Source: Luteitalea sp.
Lineage (GTDB): Bacteria > Acidobacteriota > Vicinamibacteria > Vicinamibacterales > Vicinamibacteraceae
Reading direction: 5' to 3'
DNA: 64,000 nucleotides
NCBI GenBank assembly: GCA_009377605.1
Contig: WHTT01000003.1
Location: forward strand, 1-64,000
Shown piece by piece: positions 15,806-23,248 of this stretch. The number at the start of each line of letters is the position of its first letter. The first letter of the stretch is position 1. Below the pieces are notes generated by a model. It ran no database searches. It saw only the letters and a program-made list of their open reading frames with translations, and had not been told where the DNA came from. The translations under genes and the position numbers were made by a program.

Positions 15806-15862
15806 GGTAGGGCCGCCTCGCCGAGGCGGCCGTGACGGCGCGGGAGGCTGACGCGCCCTACC
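15806..15862 (-). repeat. 57-bp hairpin repeat (GGTAGGGC family), copy A
   Basis: Read on the minus strand, this is base-for-base identical over 57 positions to the copy at 57691-57747, including the flanking CGAT. It starts GGTAGGGCGCGTCAGCC and ends GGCCCTACC, with inner stem GGCCGCCTCG-GCGAGGCGGCC. It lies between serA and serC and could attenuate or process their joint transcript. Confidence 0.9.
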
Positions 15863-15895
15863 ATCGCTATGCGATCGCACAGCGAGAACAAACAT

Positions 15896-17146
15896 TCACG
15901 AAAGCGAGACGACCTGGAGGTCGAAGATGTTCGCGTTTCCGCGGCGGAGCGTATCGAGCAGTGCACCATCTGGCTCGCGTCCGAGGTTGACGCGGGCAAC
16001 CGCCGCCTCGGCGCCCTCGAACACCACGTTCTCCGTTTCTTGTACATTGATGCCGCGGTCGCGCAGCACATCGAACACATGCGCGAGCACGCCCGGGCGA
16101 TCGCGGTGGCGGATGACCAACATGTGAGTGGCCGGTGAGCGGCGCGCGAGGTTGACCACGTTGGGCACCTGTCCGGTGTCTCGATAGGCCAGCACGATAC
16201 GCACGGTCTCGGCGGCAATGGCCTCTTGTGCCTGATTGGTCGATGCGCCAATGTGGTGCGTCCCATAGACGCCGCTGGAGATGAGCGCGGAGCTGAACGT
16301 TCCAGTGCCGCTGGACGGCTCACCGCAATACACATCCAGGCCTGCACGAATGCCATGCCTCTGCACGGCCTCCAACAGCGCGGCTTCATCCACGAGCTCG
16401 CCGCGTGAGGTGTTGACGAAGAGGGCGCCAGGCTTGAGTCGCGCGAGCACCGCCCCTCCGACTACCCCCCTGGTGTCCGGCGACAGTGCTAGATGGACCG
16501 TGAGCACGTCGCAGCGCTCTGCCACTGCCTTGGGGGAGGGTGCCAGAGAGATATGGACCTGACGCGCGGCGATCTCGAGATCGAGCGCAGCCAGCTCCTC
16601 GTCGGTCAACGGTCTGTCCTCACCGTTGAATCGCCGGCTCCACAAGACGATTGCCATACCGCACGCCGCGGCACGCTTGATCACCTCGCGCGCGATAGCG
16701 CCTGCGCCAAGCACGCCGAGCGTGCGGCCGAACAGCCCCGCGGCCTTCGCGTAATCCTTCTTGTTCCACGTGCCGGCGCGCAAATCGGCGACACCATCGG
16801 GAATCCTGCGGTCGAGGGCGAGGATGAGTCCCATGGTCAACTCGGCCACACTGATGCTGTTCTTGCCGGGACAATTCGACACATAGATGCCGCGCGTCGA
16901 TGCAGCCGCCACGTCGATGGTGTTGTAGCCGGCGCCCGCCCGCACGACGAGCGCGAGTCGGCCAGCGTCCAGCATCGGCTCGGTGACCTGGGTGGAGCGC
17001 ACGACCAGCACTTCCGCCTCGGTTCGACCAATCGCGTCAACGAGCGCCTCCTCTTTCAAGTCGGGCTCGTACACGACATCGCAGCTGGCGGCTTGCAACG
17101 CGCCGATTCCGGTCTGCTCGAACTTGTCCGCAATCAAGACTCTCAT
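15896..17146 (-). CDS. serA: D-3-phosphoglycerate dehydrogenase with C-terminal ACT domain
   Basis: 416 residues. The substrate domain starts MRVLIADKFEQTG. The NAD domain carries GRTLGVLGAGAIAREV (Rossmann glycine motif, about 139-154), LFVNTSRGELVDEAAL (catalytic Arg), VYCGEPS, and the catalytic His in YGTHHIGASTNQAQ (about 295-308). Residues from about 340 (HMLVIRHRDRPGVLAHVFDVL) form an ACT domain, the usual serine-feedback site. It oxidises 3-phosphoglycerate to 3-phosphohydroxypyruvate. It lies 43 bases downstream of a DUF1015 gene and upstream of serC, so the three probably form a serine operon. Confidence 0.95.
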   Translation of the reverse strand: MRVLIADKFEQTGIGALQAASCDVVYEPDLKEEALVDAIGRTEAEVLVVRSTQVTEPMLDAGRLALVVRAGAGYNTIDVAAASTRGIYVSNCPGKNSISVAELTMGLILALDRRIPDGVADLRAGTWNKKDYAKAAGLFGRTLGVLGAGAIAREVIKRAAACGMAIVLWSRRFNGEDRPLTDEELAALDLEIAARQVHISLAPSPKAVAERCDVLTVHLALSPDTRGVVGGAVLARLKPGALFVNTSRGELVDEAALLEAVQRHGIRAGLDVYCGEPSSGTGTFSSALISSGVYGTHHIGASTNQAQEAIAAETVRIVLAYRDTGQVPNVVNLARRSPATHMLVIRHRDRPGVLAHVFDVLRDRGINVQETENVVFEGAEAAVARVNLGREPDGALLDTLRRGNANIFDLQVVSLS

Positions 17147-17189
17147 GGCGAAGAATCAGGCGGTACGTGCCGGATGGCCCGGAAGAGAC

Positions 17190-18407
17190 TCAGATCAAAT
17201 GCACCAACAGCCCGTCCCGGAGCTTTGGCTCGAACCAGGTCGACTTGGGCGGCATGATCGCGCCGGCGTCGGCAACGGCCATCAGCTCCGCGACGCTCAC
17301 CGGGAACATCGAGAACGCTGCCGCTGCCTGGCCGTTCCGTACCAGGCGCTCGAGCTCGCCGGGGCCGCGGATGCCGCCAACGAAATCGATGCCCTTGTCC
17401 GTCCGGGGATCTCCGATCTTCAAGACAGGTCCGAGCACGGTCTCCTGCAGCACCGCGGCATCGAGCGCCGTCGTGGGATCGGCTGATCCGGTCAGGCTGG
17501 GTCGCAGCGTGAGGGCGTGCCAGCTCCCGCCCACGTAAACTGTACACTGTCCCCTGCGTGACGGCGACGGGCCGCCCGGCTCGAGCGTGCCGCACGCCGC
17601 CAGCGCCTCGAGAAACTGCGTCTCGCTCATGCCAGATAGGCTCTTGACCACGCGGTGGTACGGCAGGATCTGAACCTCATCGTCAGGAAAGGCAACCGCG
17701 AGGAACCAGGCGTGCTCACCCGCGGCCTCCGCCGTGGCTGCCATCGCTGTGTGCGCTCGCGCCGCACTCGCCGCGCGATGGTGACCATCGGCGATATAGA
17801 GCTCTGATACCTCATCGAACGCCGCGATGAGCGCCTCACAGGTGTCAGGCTCGGCGCGCCAGAGGGTATGCGCAACGCCGTCCTCCGCGATGAAATCATA
17901 GAGCGGCACCCCCGCGCAGACGCGTGCCCGCAGGACGTCGATTGACGGTTGGGGGCGATAGGTCAGAAGCACGGGGCCGGTCTGCGCGCGCAGGCAGCCC
18001 ACATGCCGCGTGCGATCGTCCTCCTTGTCCGGCCGGGTCTTCTCGTGCTTCTTGACGAGACCCTGGTTGTACTCTTCGATCGAGTAGCAGGCGGCCAGGC
18101 CAGTTTGCTCGTGTGCGCCCATGCGGAGCCGGTAGAAATAGAGCTTCGGGAATGGCTCCTCGATGAGCGCCGTGGACCTCAGGCGGTCGAAGTTGGTACG
18201 GGCGCGCTCGTAGACTGCGTCGGAGTACGGGTCGGTCTCGAGCGGGAGATCGATCTCCGCGCGCGAGACATGAAGGAAGCTGAGCTCGCTGCCGCTGGCG
18301 AGCGCGCGCGCCTCCTCGACGTTCACGACGTCGTAGGGGACGGCGGCTACGCGCGGTGCCAGATCGGGGCGAGGGCGAAGCGCACGAAAGGGACGAATGA
18401 CAGCCAT
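17190..18407 (-). CDS. DUF1015 family protein in serine operon
   Basis: 405 residues, start chosen at ATG 18407 because the protein then begins MAVIRPFRALRPRPDLA, the conserved DUF1015 opening; the open frame continues upstream only through repeat sequence. Conserved family segments are visible: VAAVPYDVVNVEEARAL, YFYRLRMGAHEQTGLAACY, KKHEKTRPDKEDDRTRH, LYIADGHHRAASAA (about 199-212) and DPRTDKGIDFVGG. The DGHHR motif suggests a catalytic or phosphate-binding site. DUF1015 genes are commonly found beside serA in several phyla; a role in serine metabolism, such as a serine kinase-like activity, is inference from context. Confidence 0.9.
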   Translation of the reverse strand: MAVIRPFRALRPRPDLAPRVAAVPYDVVNVEEARALASGSELSFLHVSRAEIDLPLETDPYSDAVYERARTNFDRLRSTALIEEPFPKLYFYRLRMGAHEQTGLAACYSIEEYNQGLVKKHEKTRPDKEDDRTRHVGCLRAQTGPVLLTYRPQPSIDVLRARVCAGVPLYDFIAEDGVAHTLWRAEPDTCEALIAAFDEVSELYIADGHHRAASAARAHTAMAATAEAAGEHAWFLAVAFPDDEVQILPYHRVVKSLSGMSETQFLEALAACGTLEPGGPSPSRRGQCTVYVGGSWHALTLRPSLTGSADPTTALDAAVLQETVLGPVLKIGDPRTDKGIDFVGGIRGPGELERLVRNGQAAAAFSMFPVSVAELMAVADAGAIMPPKSTWFEPKLRDGLLVHLI

Positions 18408-18435
18408 GGCCGCGGGTATTCTACAGGCTCCACGG

Positions 18436-18481
18436 CGATGGTAGGGCGCGTCAGCCTCCCGCGCCGTCACGGCCGCCTCGC
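18436..18481 (+). repeat. Truncated copy B of the GGTAGGGC hairpin repeat
   Basis: CGAT plus the first 41 bases of the 57-bp repeat, including the start GGTAGGGCGCGTCAGCC, after which the match breaks off at GCCTCGCAG. It sits just upstream of the DUF1015 start on the opposite strand. Bases 18482-18565 show nothing recognisable. Confidence 0.8.
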
Positions 18482-18565
18482 AGTAGCCGTGCGTGGACAC
18501 GGGATGTGCACGTCACGTGAACTGACCGCGCTACGAGATCTTACCGATTCAGCGGTTATATGCGA

Positions 18566-18731
18566 CTAGTGGGCTGTATCAGGCATTTGTGAAGTGGCTG
18601 GCGGAGCGCGGCGCCCGGCTGGCAAGGCACGAGGAGGGAGCATACAGGCGATATGTGACCGACGAGCAACGCCGCCAGCCGGGATGCCTCGCCCGCCAGG
18701 CGCTTTACAAATGCCTGATACAGCCCACTAG
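18566..18731 (-). repeat. 166-bp structured element, copy 2 (inverted relative to copy 1)
   Basis: Exactly the same length and layout as copy 1, on the other strand. The outer 25 bases (18566-18590 and 18707-18731) are exact reverse complements, beginning CTAGTGGGCTGTATCAGG, and pairing extends to 37 bases with 3 mismatches. The core 18603-18670 matches copy 1 at 64 of 68 bases. Within the 24-bp perfect stem six positions differ from copy 1, and all six are compensated on the opposite arm. The CTAG at 18728-18731 provides the TAG stop of the M23 lipoprotein gene. Confidence 0.9.
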
Positions 18732-20023
18732 GAGCCACTCTGGGCTTCTTGGGGCCGCTTTTCTGGCGGGGCCCCCGCCTCAGCGACGACGGCGGCAGGG
18801 CTCACGAAGCGCGTCGCGGTCTGCTGCTGGAACGTCGTGAACCGCGCGCGGTACTTGGCTGGAATCGGGTCACCTGGCGGCAGCTTGCGGTGCTCGACGA
18901 GCGGGTTGCGATGCCGACCGTTGCGGAGCAACTCGTAGTGGAGGTGTGGGCCCGTGGCGAGGCCTGTCGAGCCGACGCGCCCAATCATCTGTCCCTGTGC
19001 AACGCGCCGTCCGGCTCGAACTCCCTTGGCGAACGACGACAGATGCAGGTATCGAGTCTCGTACCCGCGATCGTGGCGGATTGCCACCGTGTTGCCACCA
19101 CCACCCATCCGGCCTGCCTTGAGCACGACACCGCTCGCGACCGCGATGATGGGAGCGCCCCGCGACGCGCCGTAGTCGACGCCACGATGTGCGCGAACCC
19201 GACCAAGCACCGGATGAAGCCGACGATACGAGAACCGCGACGTGACGCGCGGCTCGAATTGCAGCGGCGTGGCCAGCATGAACCGTTTTACCGACCGTCC
19301 TTGGCGATCGTAGTAGCCTGGCTTGCCACCCGGCGGCGTGAAGCGAAAGGCTTCATAGCTACGCCCGCCAGTCGTGAGGCGCGCGGCGATCAAGTCGCCG
19401 TACCCAACGAACTCACCCTCGCGCACGACCTTCTCGAAGACCAGGTCGAACTCATCCCCCACGTGGAGGTCGTGATGGAAGTCGATGTCGCCGCCGAACA
19501 CCTCCGCCATCTCGATGGCGAGCGGCTCCCGTTCGCCAGCTTTGCCGAGCGCGGCGATGAGCGACGGGTGCTCCTCCGAGATGGCGCCCTGCACCGAGAC
19601 GAGCGCGCGTGACTTCTCGTACGGAACCACTTTCACATCGAACCGCGGCTCGCCGTCCGGCTCCTGCAAGCCCACGATGCGCAAGAAGCGATCGGCGTCG
19701 ATCTCATAGGTGAACTCGCGAATCAGGCCATCGACCGTCCATTCGAGCCGATAGCTGTGATCGGCCCGCAGGTGGCGCGGATCGAAGGTCCGCCGCATCG
19801 ATTCAATCAATGAGTAGACGATGTCCTCGCTCACCTCGTGGGCCCGCAGCAGGCTCGCGAAGGTCGCGTTGCGCGGCACGCGCGCCTCGATCACCTGCGC
19901 CGCCTCTCGTGCGAGGACGATGTCGCGGCTCACCCTAGTGGACACCCGTTGCGCCGCCGGTTGCGAGCAACCGACCAAGAGCATGACGGCCGCCACCGCC
20001 AGGATTTGTCGAACGCTCCTCAT
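18728..20023 (-). CDS. M23 family metallopeptidase, lipoprotein
   Basis: 431 residues. A lipoprotein signal MRSVRQILAVAAVMLLVGC puts Cys19 as the lipidated residue. An N-terminal region with OapA/LysM-like sequence (RNATFASLLRAHEVSEDIVYSL) probably binds peptidoglycan. The C-terminal LytM domain has the zinc ligands HRGVDYGA (H-x3-D, about 283-290) and GPHLHYEL (about 364-371). Family members cut peptide cross-bridges in cell-wall peptidoglycan or activate amidases. It is divergent from the M28 peptidase gene. The stop TAG is formed by the edge of a 166-bp repeat, so the last few residues (AQSGS) may not be original. Confidence 0.92.
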   Translation of the reverse strand: MRSVRQILAVAAVMLLVGCSQPAAQRVSTRVSRDIVLAREAAQVIEARVPRNATFASLLRAHEVSEDIVYSLIESMRRTFDPRHLRADHSYRLEWTVDGLIREFTYEIDADRFLRIVGLQEPDGEPRFDVKVVPYEKSRALVSVQGAISEEHPSLIAALGKAGEREPLAIEMAEVFGGDIDFHHDLHVGDEFDLVFEKVVREGEFVGYGDLIAARLTTGGRSYEAFRFTPPGGKPGYYDRQGRSVKRFMLATPLQFEPRVTSRFSYRRLHPVLGRVRAHRGVDYGASRGAPIIAVASGVVLKAGRMGGGGNTVAIRHDRGYETRYLHLSSFAKGVRAGRRVAQGQMIGRVGSTGLATGPHLHYELLRNGRHRNPLVEHRKLPPGDPIPAKYRARFTTFQQQTATRFVSPAAVVAEAGAPPEKRPQEAQSGS

Positions 20024-20045
20024 CGTTCCCGTTTCCTAGTCGAAT

Positions 20046-20089
20046 GTCCTGAGCGAGCGAAGCGAGTCGAAGGGTGAATCCTGATTCCT
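20046..20089. repeat. Short dispersed repeat and two 7-bp units in divergent intergenic region
   Basis: A GTCCTGAGCGAGCGAAGCG segment with its continuation (20046-20074) is related to the CCTTCGACTTCGCTCAGG segment inside the repeat at 8113-8210. It is followed by GAATCCT-GATTCCT (20076-20089), the same pair of 7-mers as at 12237. It lies between the M23 and M28 gene starts. Confidence 0.5.
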
Positions 20090-20178
20090 GACCAGATGCC
20101 CGACATAGTAACCTATAACACGTCAGTTTCCGAAGAAAAGCCGCCTGGCACCCCAATTTTCAGCACGAGGAGACGCTC

Positions 20179-21843
20179 ATGGCGATGCCGCCTTCTAGCG
20201 GGCCGGAGAAGGGTCCCCGGTCCCTTCTTCCCGCTCTCACGGTCTTGGCCGTTGCCGCGCTGACCGTTACGCTCGCCGCGCAGGGCGAGGAGCGCGTCGA
20301 TTACGATGCGCTCTACGAGATCAAGCACGAGGCGCAGCACAACTCCAAGGTGATGGAGACCCTCAGCTACCTCACCGACGTGTATGGCCCCCGGCTGACC
20401 AACTCCCCGAGCATGCGCCAAGCGGCAGAGTGGGCCAAGGCCAGGCTCGTCGAATGGGACCTGAGCAACGTCCACTTCGAGCCGTGGGGGCCCTTTGGAC
20501 GCGGATGGACCAATGAGCGCTTCACGGCAACCCTGGTGAGCCCTCAGCCCTTCGTGCTCGACGGCCATCCCAAGGCGTGGACGCCAGGCACCGATGGTCG
20601 CGTCACCGCCGAGGTGGTAAAGACGACGCTCGACACCGAAACCGATCTCAACGAGCACCGCGGCAAACTGAAGGGGAAGATCGTGCTGCTCGCGCCGCGT
20701 AGCGCCCAGGAGCGCGCTACCGGATCCGGCAACTCCGCTGACGCGGATCCCTCCTTCGAGCCGCTGATCCGCCGCTACACCGACGACGAGCTCCGCCAGA
20801 TCCAAGAAGAGCGCATTCGCGCAGAGACGTCGAGGCGCCGCGGAGGTCCCGGCAGTGGATCCCAAGGAGAGGAGTTTCGGCGGAAGCGGATGCAATTTCT
20901 CGTGAGCGAGGGTGCGCTCGCGACCCTAGAACGCTCGCGCGGCGAAGGAAACGGGGTGATCGGCGTGCAAGGTGCCCGGTCTGGCGAGGATATGCGCCAA
21001 CCGAAGAGCCCGCCCGTGCTGCCGCAGGTCATCCTCGCGGTGGAGCACTATGGGCGTCTCTCCCGCATTCTCGACAAGCAAATTCCCGTGAAGATCGACC
21101 TGGAGATCGACAACAGGTTTACCGACGACGATCTCAACAGCTTCAACGTCGTCGCCGAGCTGCCAGGGACGGACAAGAAAGATGAAGTGGTGATGATCGG
21201 TGCGCACTTCGATGCGTGGCACGCTGCTACGGGCGCAACCGACAACGGCGCGAGCTCGGCGGTGGTCATGGAGGTCTTGCGCATTTTGAAGAGCACGGGC
21301 CTGACCCCACGACGCACGATTCGCATGGGGTTGTGGACGGGCGAGGAACAGGGGCTGCTCGGCTCGCGGGCGTACGTCAAACAGCACTTCGCGAACCCGG
21401 ACACCATGGCGCTCGAGCCTGCACACGAGAAGCTCTCCGTCTACTTGAACATGGACAACGGCGGCGGCGCCTTCCGCGGCGTCTACCTGCAGGGCAACGT
21501 CGCCGCCAAGCCGATCTTCGAGGCCTGGACGGCGCCGTTCGAGGATATGGGCATGACGACGCTCACCATGAGAAACACGGGTGGCACTGACCACTTGGCG
21601 TTCGATGCGGTCGGCCTACCGGGGTTTCAGTTCATCCAGGATCCGCTGGACTACGATACGCGCACGCACCATACGAACCTGGATTTCTACGAGCGTGTCT
21701 TCGAGGAAGATCTGATCAAGAACGCCATCGTCTTGGCGACCTTCGCCTACCAGGCAGCGTCGCGAGAAGCGCTGCTTCCGAGGAAGCCGCTACCCGCGCC
21801 ACGCAAGGAGGAGGGGCGGCCGACGCCGACGTCGACACGGTGA
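20179..21843 (+). CDS. M28 family peptidase (secreted aminopeptidase type)
   Basis: 554 residues; GAGGAGA precedes ATG 20179. A signal or membrane segment lies at about 17-34 (LPALTVLAVAALTVTLAAQG). Residues 45-340 hold a helical region and a PA-like insertion with a charged low-complexity loop (RRRGGPGSGSQGEEFRRKR). The catalytic part has metal ligands in MIGAHFDAWH (about 337-346), ATDNGAS (about 352-358), TGEEQGLLGSRAY (about 387-399), and TDHLAFDAVGLPGFQF near 471-486. Enzymes of this family release N-terminal residues or process peptides outside the cytoplasm using two zinc ions. The stop TGA lies in the first unit of a GTGA-type 8-bp repeat array. Confidence 0.9.
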   Translation: MAMPPSSGPEKGPRSLLPALTVLAVAALTVTLAAQGEERVDYDALYEIKHEAQHNSKVMETLSYLTDVYGPRLTNSPSMRQAAEWAKARLVEWDLSNVHFEPWGPFGRGWTNERFTATLVSPQPFVLDGHPKAWTPGTDGRVTAEVVKTTLDTETDLNEHRGKLKGKIVLLAPRSAQERATGSGNSADADPSFEPLIRRYTDDELRQIQEERIRAETSRRRGGPGSGSQGEEFRRKRMQFLVSEGALATLERSRGEGNGVIGVQGARSGEDMRQPKSPPVLPQVILAVEHYGRLSRILDKQIPVKIDLEIDNRFTDDDLNSFNVVAELPGTDKKDEVVMIGAHFDAWHAATGATDNGASSAVVMEVLRILKSTGLTPRRTIRMGLWTGEEQGLLGSRAYVKQHFANPDTMALEPAHEKLSVYLNMDNGGGAFRGVYLQGNVAAKPIFEAWTAPFEDMGMTTLTMRNTGGTDHLAFDAVGLPGFQFIQDPLDYDTRTHHTNLDFYERVFEEDLIKNAIVLATFAYQAASREALLPRKPLPAPRKEEGRPTPTSTR

Positions 21844-22075
21844 CAGGGTCACGGGGTGAGGGGGTGACAGGGTGAGGGGGTGAGGGGGTAACTTGCTGCA
21901 ACGGGGGTGCAGGTCGTGCATTGTTGCCCGGGCTCTGACGTGGCACGACCTTGGAACTGCACCCCGACCGCTTGAGTCACCCCCTCACCCTGTCACCGCC
22001 TCACCCCCTCACCTTGTCACCCCCTCACCTTGTCACCCCCTCACCCTGTCACCCCCTCACCCTTATTCGCCCTTT
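21840..22075. repeat. Two facing arrays of 8-bp GTGANNNN units around a 90-base centre
   Basis: Left array 21840-21890: units such as GTGACAGG, GTGAGGGG, GTGACAGG, GTGAGGGG, ending GTAAC. Right array from about 21976: TCACCCCC, TCACCCTG, TCACCGCC, TCACCTTG and similar, eleven units. The arrays are complementary, so they can pair as a long imperfect hairpin, and the G-rich strand could form quadruplexes. The first unit contains the TGA stop of the M28 gene, and the last ends next to the stop of the NamZ-like gene (22081). The same arrangement recurs at 45619-45728. Confidence 0.85.
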
Positions 22076-22080
22076 TACTT

Positions 22081-23241
22081 TCATTGATATCTGAGAAATT
22101 CCTGTCTGAGCTCTGCGAACGAGGCGAGACCTGGTTGCCAACTGCCGGCAATGGCATCGAGGCTGGTGTCGGCATCGATCTGCCGTCGGAGTGTGTCCGA
22201 GCCGGAGAGGATGTCGATGGGCATCTTGTGGTGCTCGTATTCGTATGGGGGCTTCCGCCACTCGAAGCGACCGGGATCGGCCCGACGGCAGGCGCCCAGC
22301 AGCGCCACAGCGGTTCTGACCGGTTGGAAGGCGCGACGATCGGTCACATGAACCTGACACCCGCCGCACATCAGGTCCGCGTGCTTCTGGAAGGTTGGCT
22401 CGAACCACGCTGGGCGTACCTTCACGCCGGGTAGCCCCAGGGCCTCGAGCGACGCGGCGAACAGCTCAGCATCGATCCACGGTGCGCCAATGAGCTCGAA
22501 CGGGCGCGTCGTGCCGCGTCCTTCGGAGACCATCGTTCCCTCGAACAGCACCGTGCCCGGATACGCGAGCGCCGTGTCCAGTGTCGGCACGTTGGGCGAG
22601 GGCATGACCCACGGGACCTTTGTGTCGTCGAAGTACATCGCGCGCCGCCAGCCGCTGAGCTCGCTCACTTCGAGACGCGCGCCGAGATCGAATGCTTCGT
22701 TGAACAGCGTCGCGAGCTCGCCAATCGTCAACCCGTGTCGCAGCGCGATGGGGAAGAGTCCGACGAACGATTCGAAGCCTGGCTCGATGACGGGACCTTC
22801 GACAAACTCGCCGCCGATCGGGTTGGGGCGGTCGCACACGATGACGGGAAGGCCGGATCGCGCGGCCGCCTTCAGGCAATTCGCCATGGTGTAGGCGTAG
22901 GTATACACGCGCGTGCCGACGTCTTGCAGGTCGATCACCAGCACGTCGAGACCGTCGAGCATCGCCGGCGTTGGCTCACGCGTGTCGCTGTAGAGCGAAT
23001 AGATCGGGACGCCGTGGTGCAGGTGGATCGCATGCGGCGTCTCGATCATGTTGTCCTGCACGGTGGAGTGAAAGCCGTGCTGCGGCCCGAATAGCGCTGC
23101 CAGGGTGACCTGGGGCGCTCGGCGCAGGCGCTCCGCCACGTGTTGCAGAGAGGCGTCGACCGAAGAAGGATTGGCGACCAGACCGACCTTGAGACCCTTC
23201 AACCGGTCGGAGGCCAGCAGGCGCTCGATGCCGAGGATCAC
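22081..23241 (-). CDS. DUF1343 / NamZ-type exo-beta-N-acetylmuramidase
   Basis: 386 residues from GTG 23241 (VILGIERLLASDRLKGLKVGLV); a TTG one codon earlier is the alternative. More upstream frame only overlaps ilvE. DUF1343 landmarks: GLVANPSSVD, LFGPQHGFHSTVQDNM (about 51-66), PIYSLYSDTREPT, DVLVIDLQDVGTRVYTY (about 97-113), VCDRPNPIGGEFVEGP (about 130-145) and SEGRGTTRPFELIGAPW. NamZ enzymes release terminal N-acetylmuramic acid from peptidoglycan fragments for recycling. No signal peptide is visible, so a cytoplasmic or unusual location is possible. It follows ilvE by 7 bases and is probably translated from the same mRNA. Confidence 0.88.
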   Translation of the reverse strand: MILGIERLLASDRLKGLKVGLVANPSSVDASLQHVAERLRRAPQVTLAALFGPQHGFHSTVQDNMIETPHAIHLHHGVPIYSLYSDTREPTPAMLDGLDVLVIDLQDVGTRVYTYAYTMANCLKAAARSGLPVIVCDRPNPIGGEFVEGPVIEPGFESFVGLFPIALRHGLTIGELATLFNEAFDLGARLEVSELSGWRRAMYFDDTKVPWVMPSPNVPTLDTALAYPGTVLFEGTMVSEGRGTTRPFELIGAPWIDAELFAASLEALGLPGVKVRPAWFEPTFQKHADLMCGGCQVHVTDRRAFQPVRTAVALLGACRRADPGRFEWRKPPYEYEHHKMPIDILSGSDTLRRQIDADTSLDAIAGSWQPGLASFAELRQEFLRYQ

Positions 23242-23248
23242 CAAGGAC

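Noticed and set aside
14665-18566. 14.6-18.6 kb interval as a composite transposon bounded by inverted repeats
   Set aside because: The two elements are inverted, but the interval holds only the serine operon in its normal order, with no transposase, resolvase or composition shift.
14500-18731. Pair of standard MITEs of an IS5-like (CTAG target) element
   Set aside because: CTAG ends would fit, but terminal inverted repeats of a MITE should be the conserved part; here they are the variable part. Kept open as a partial explanation for the ends only.
21840-22075. CRISPR array
   Set aside because: Period is 8 bases with no spacers, and the two arrays face each other; no cas genes are present.
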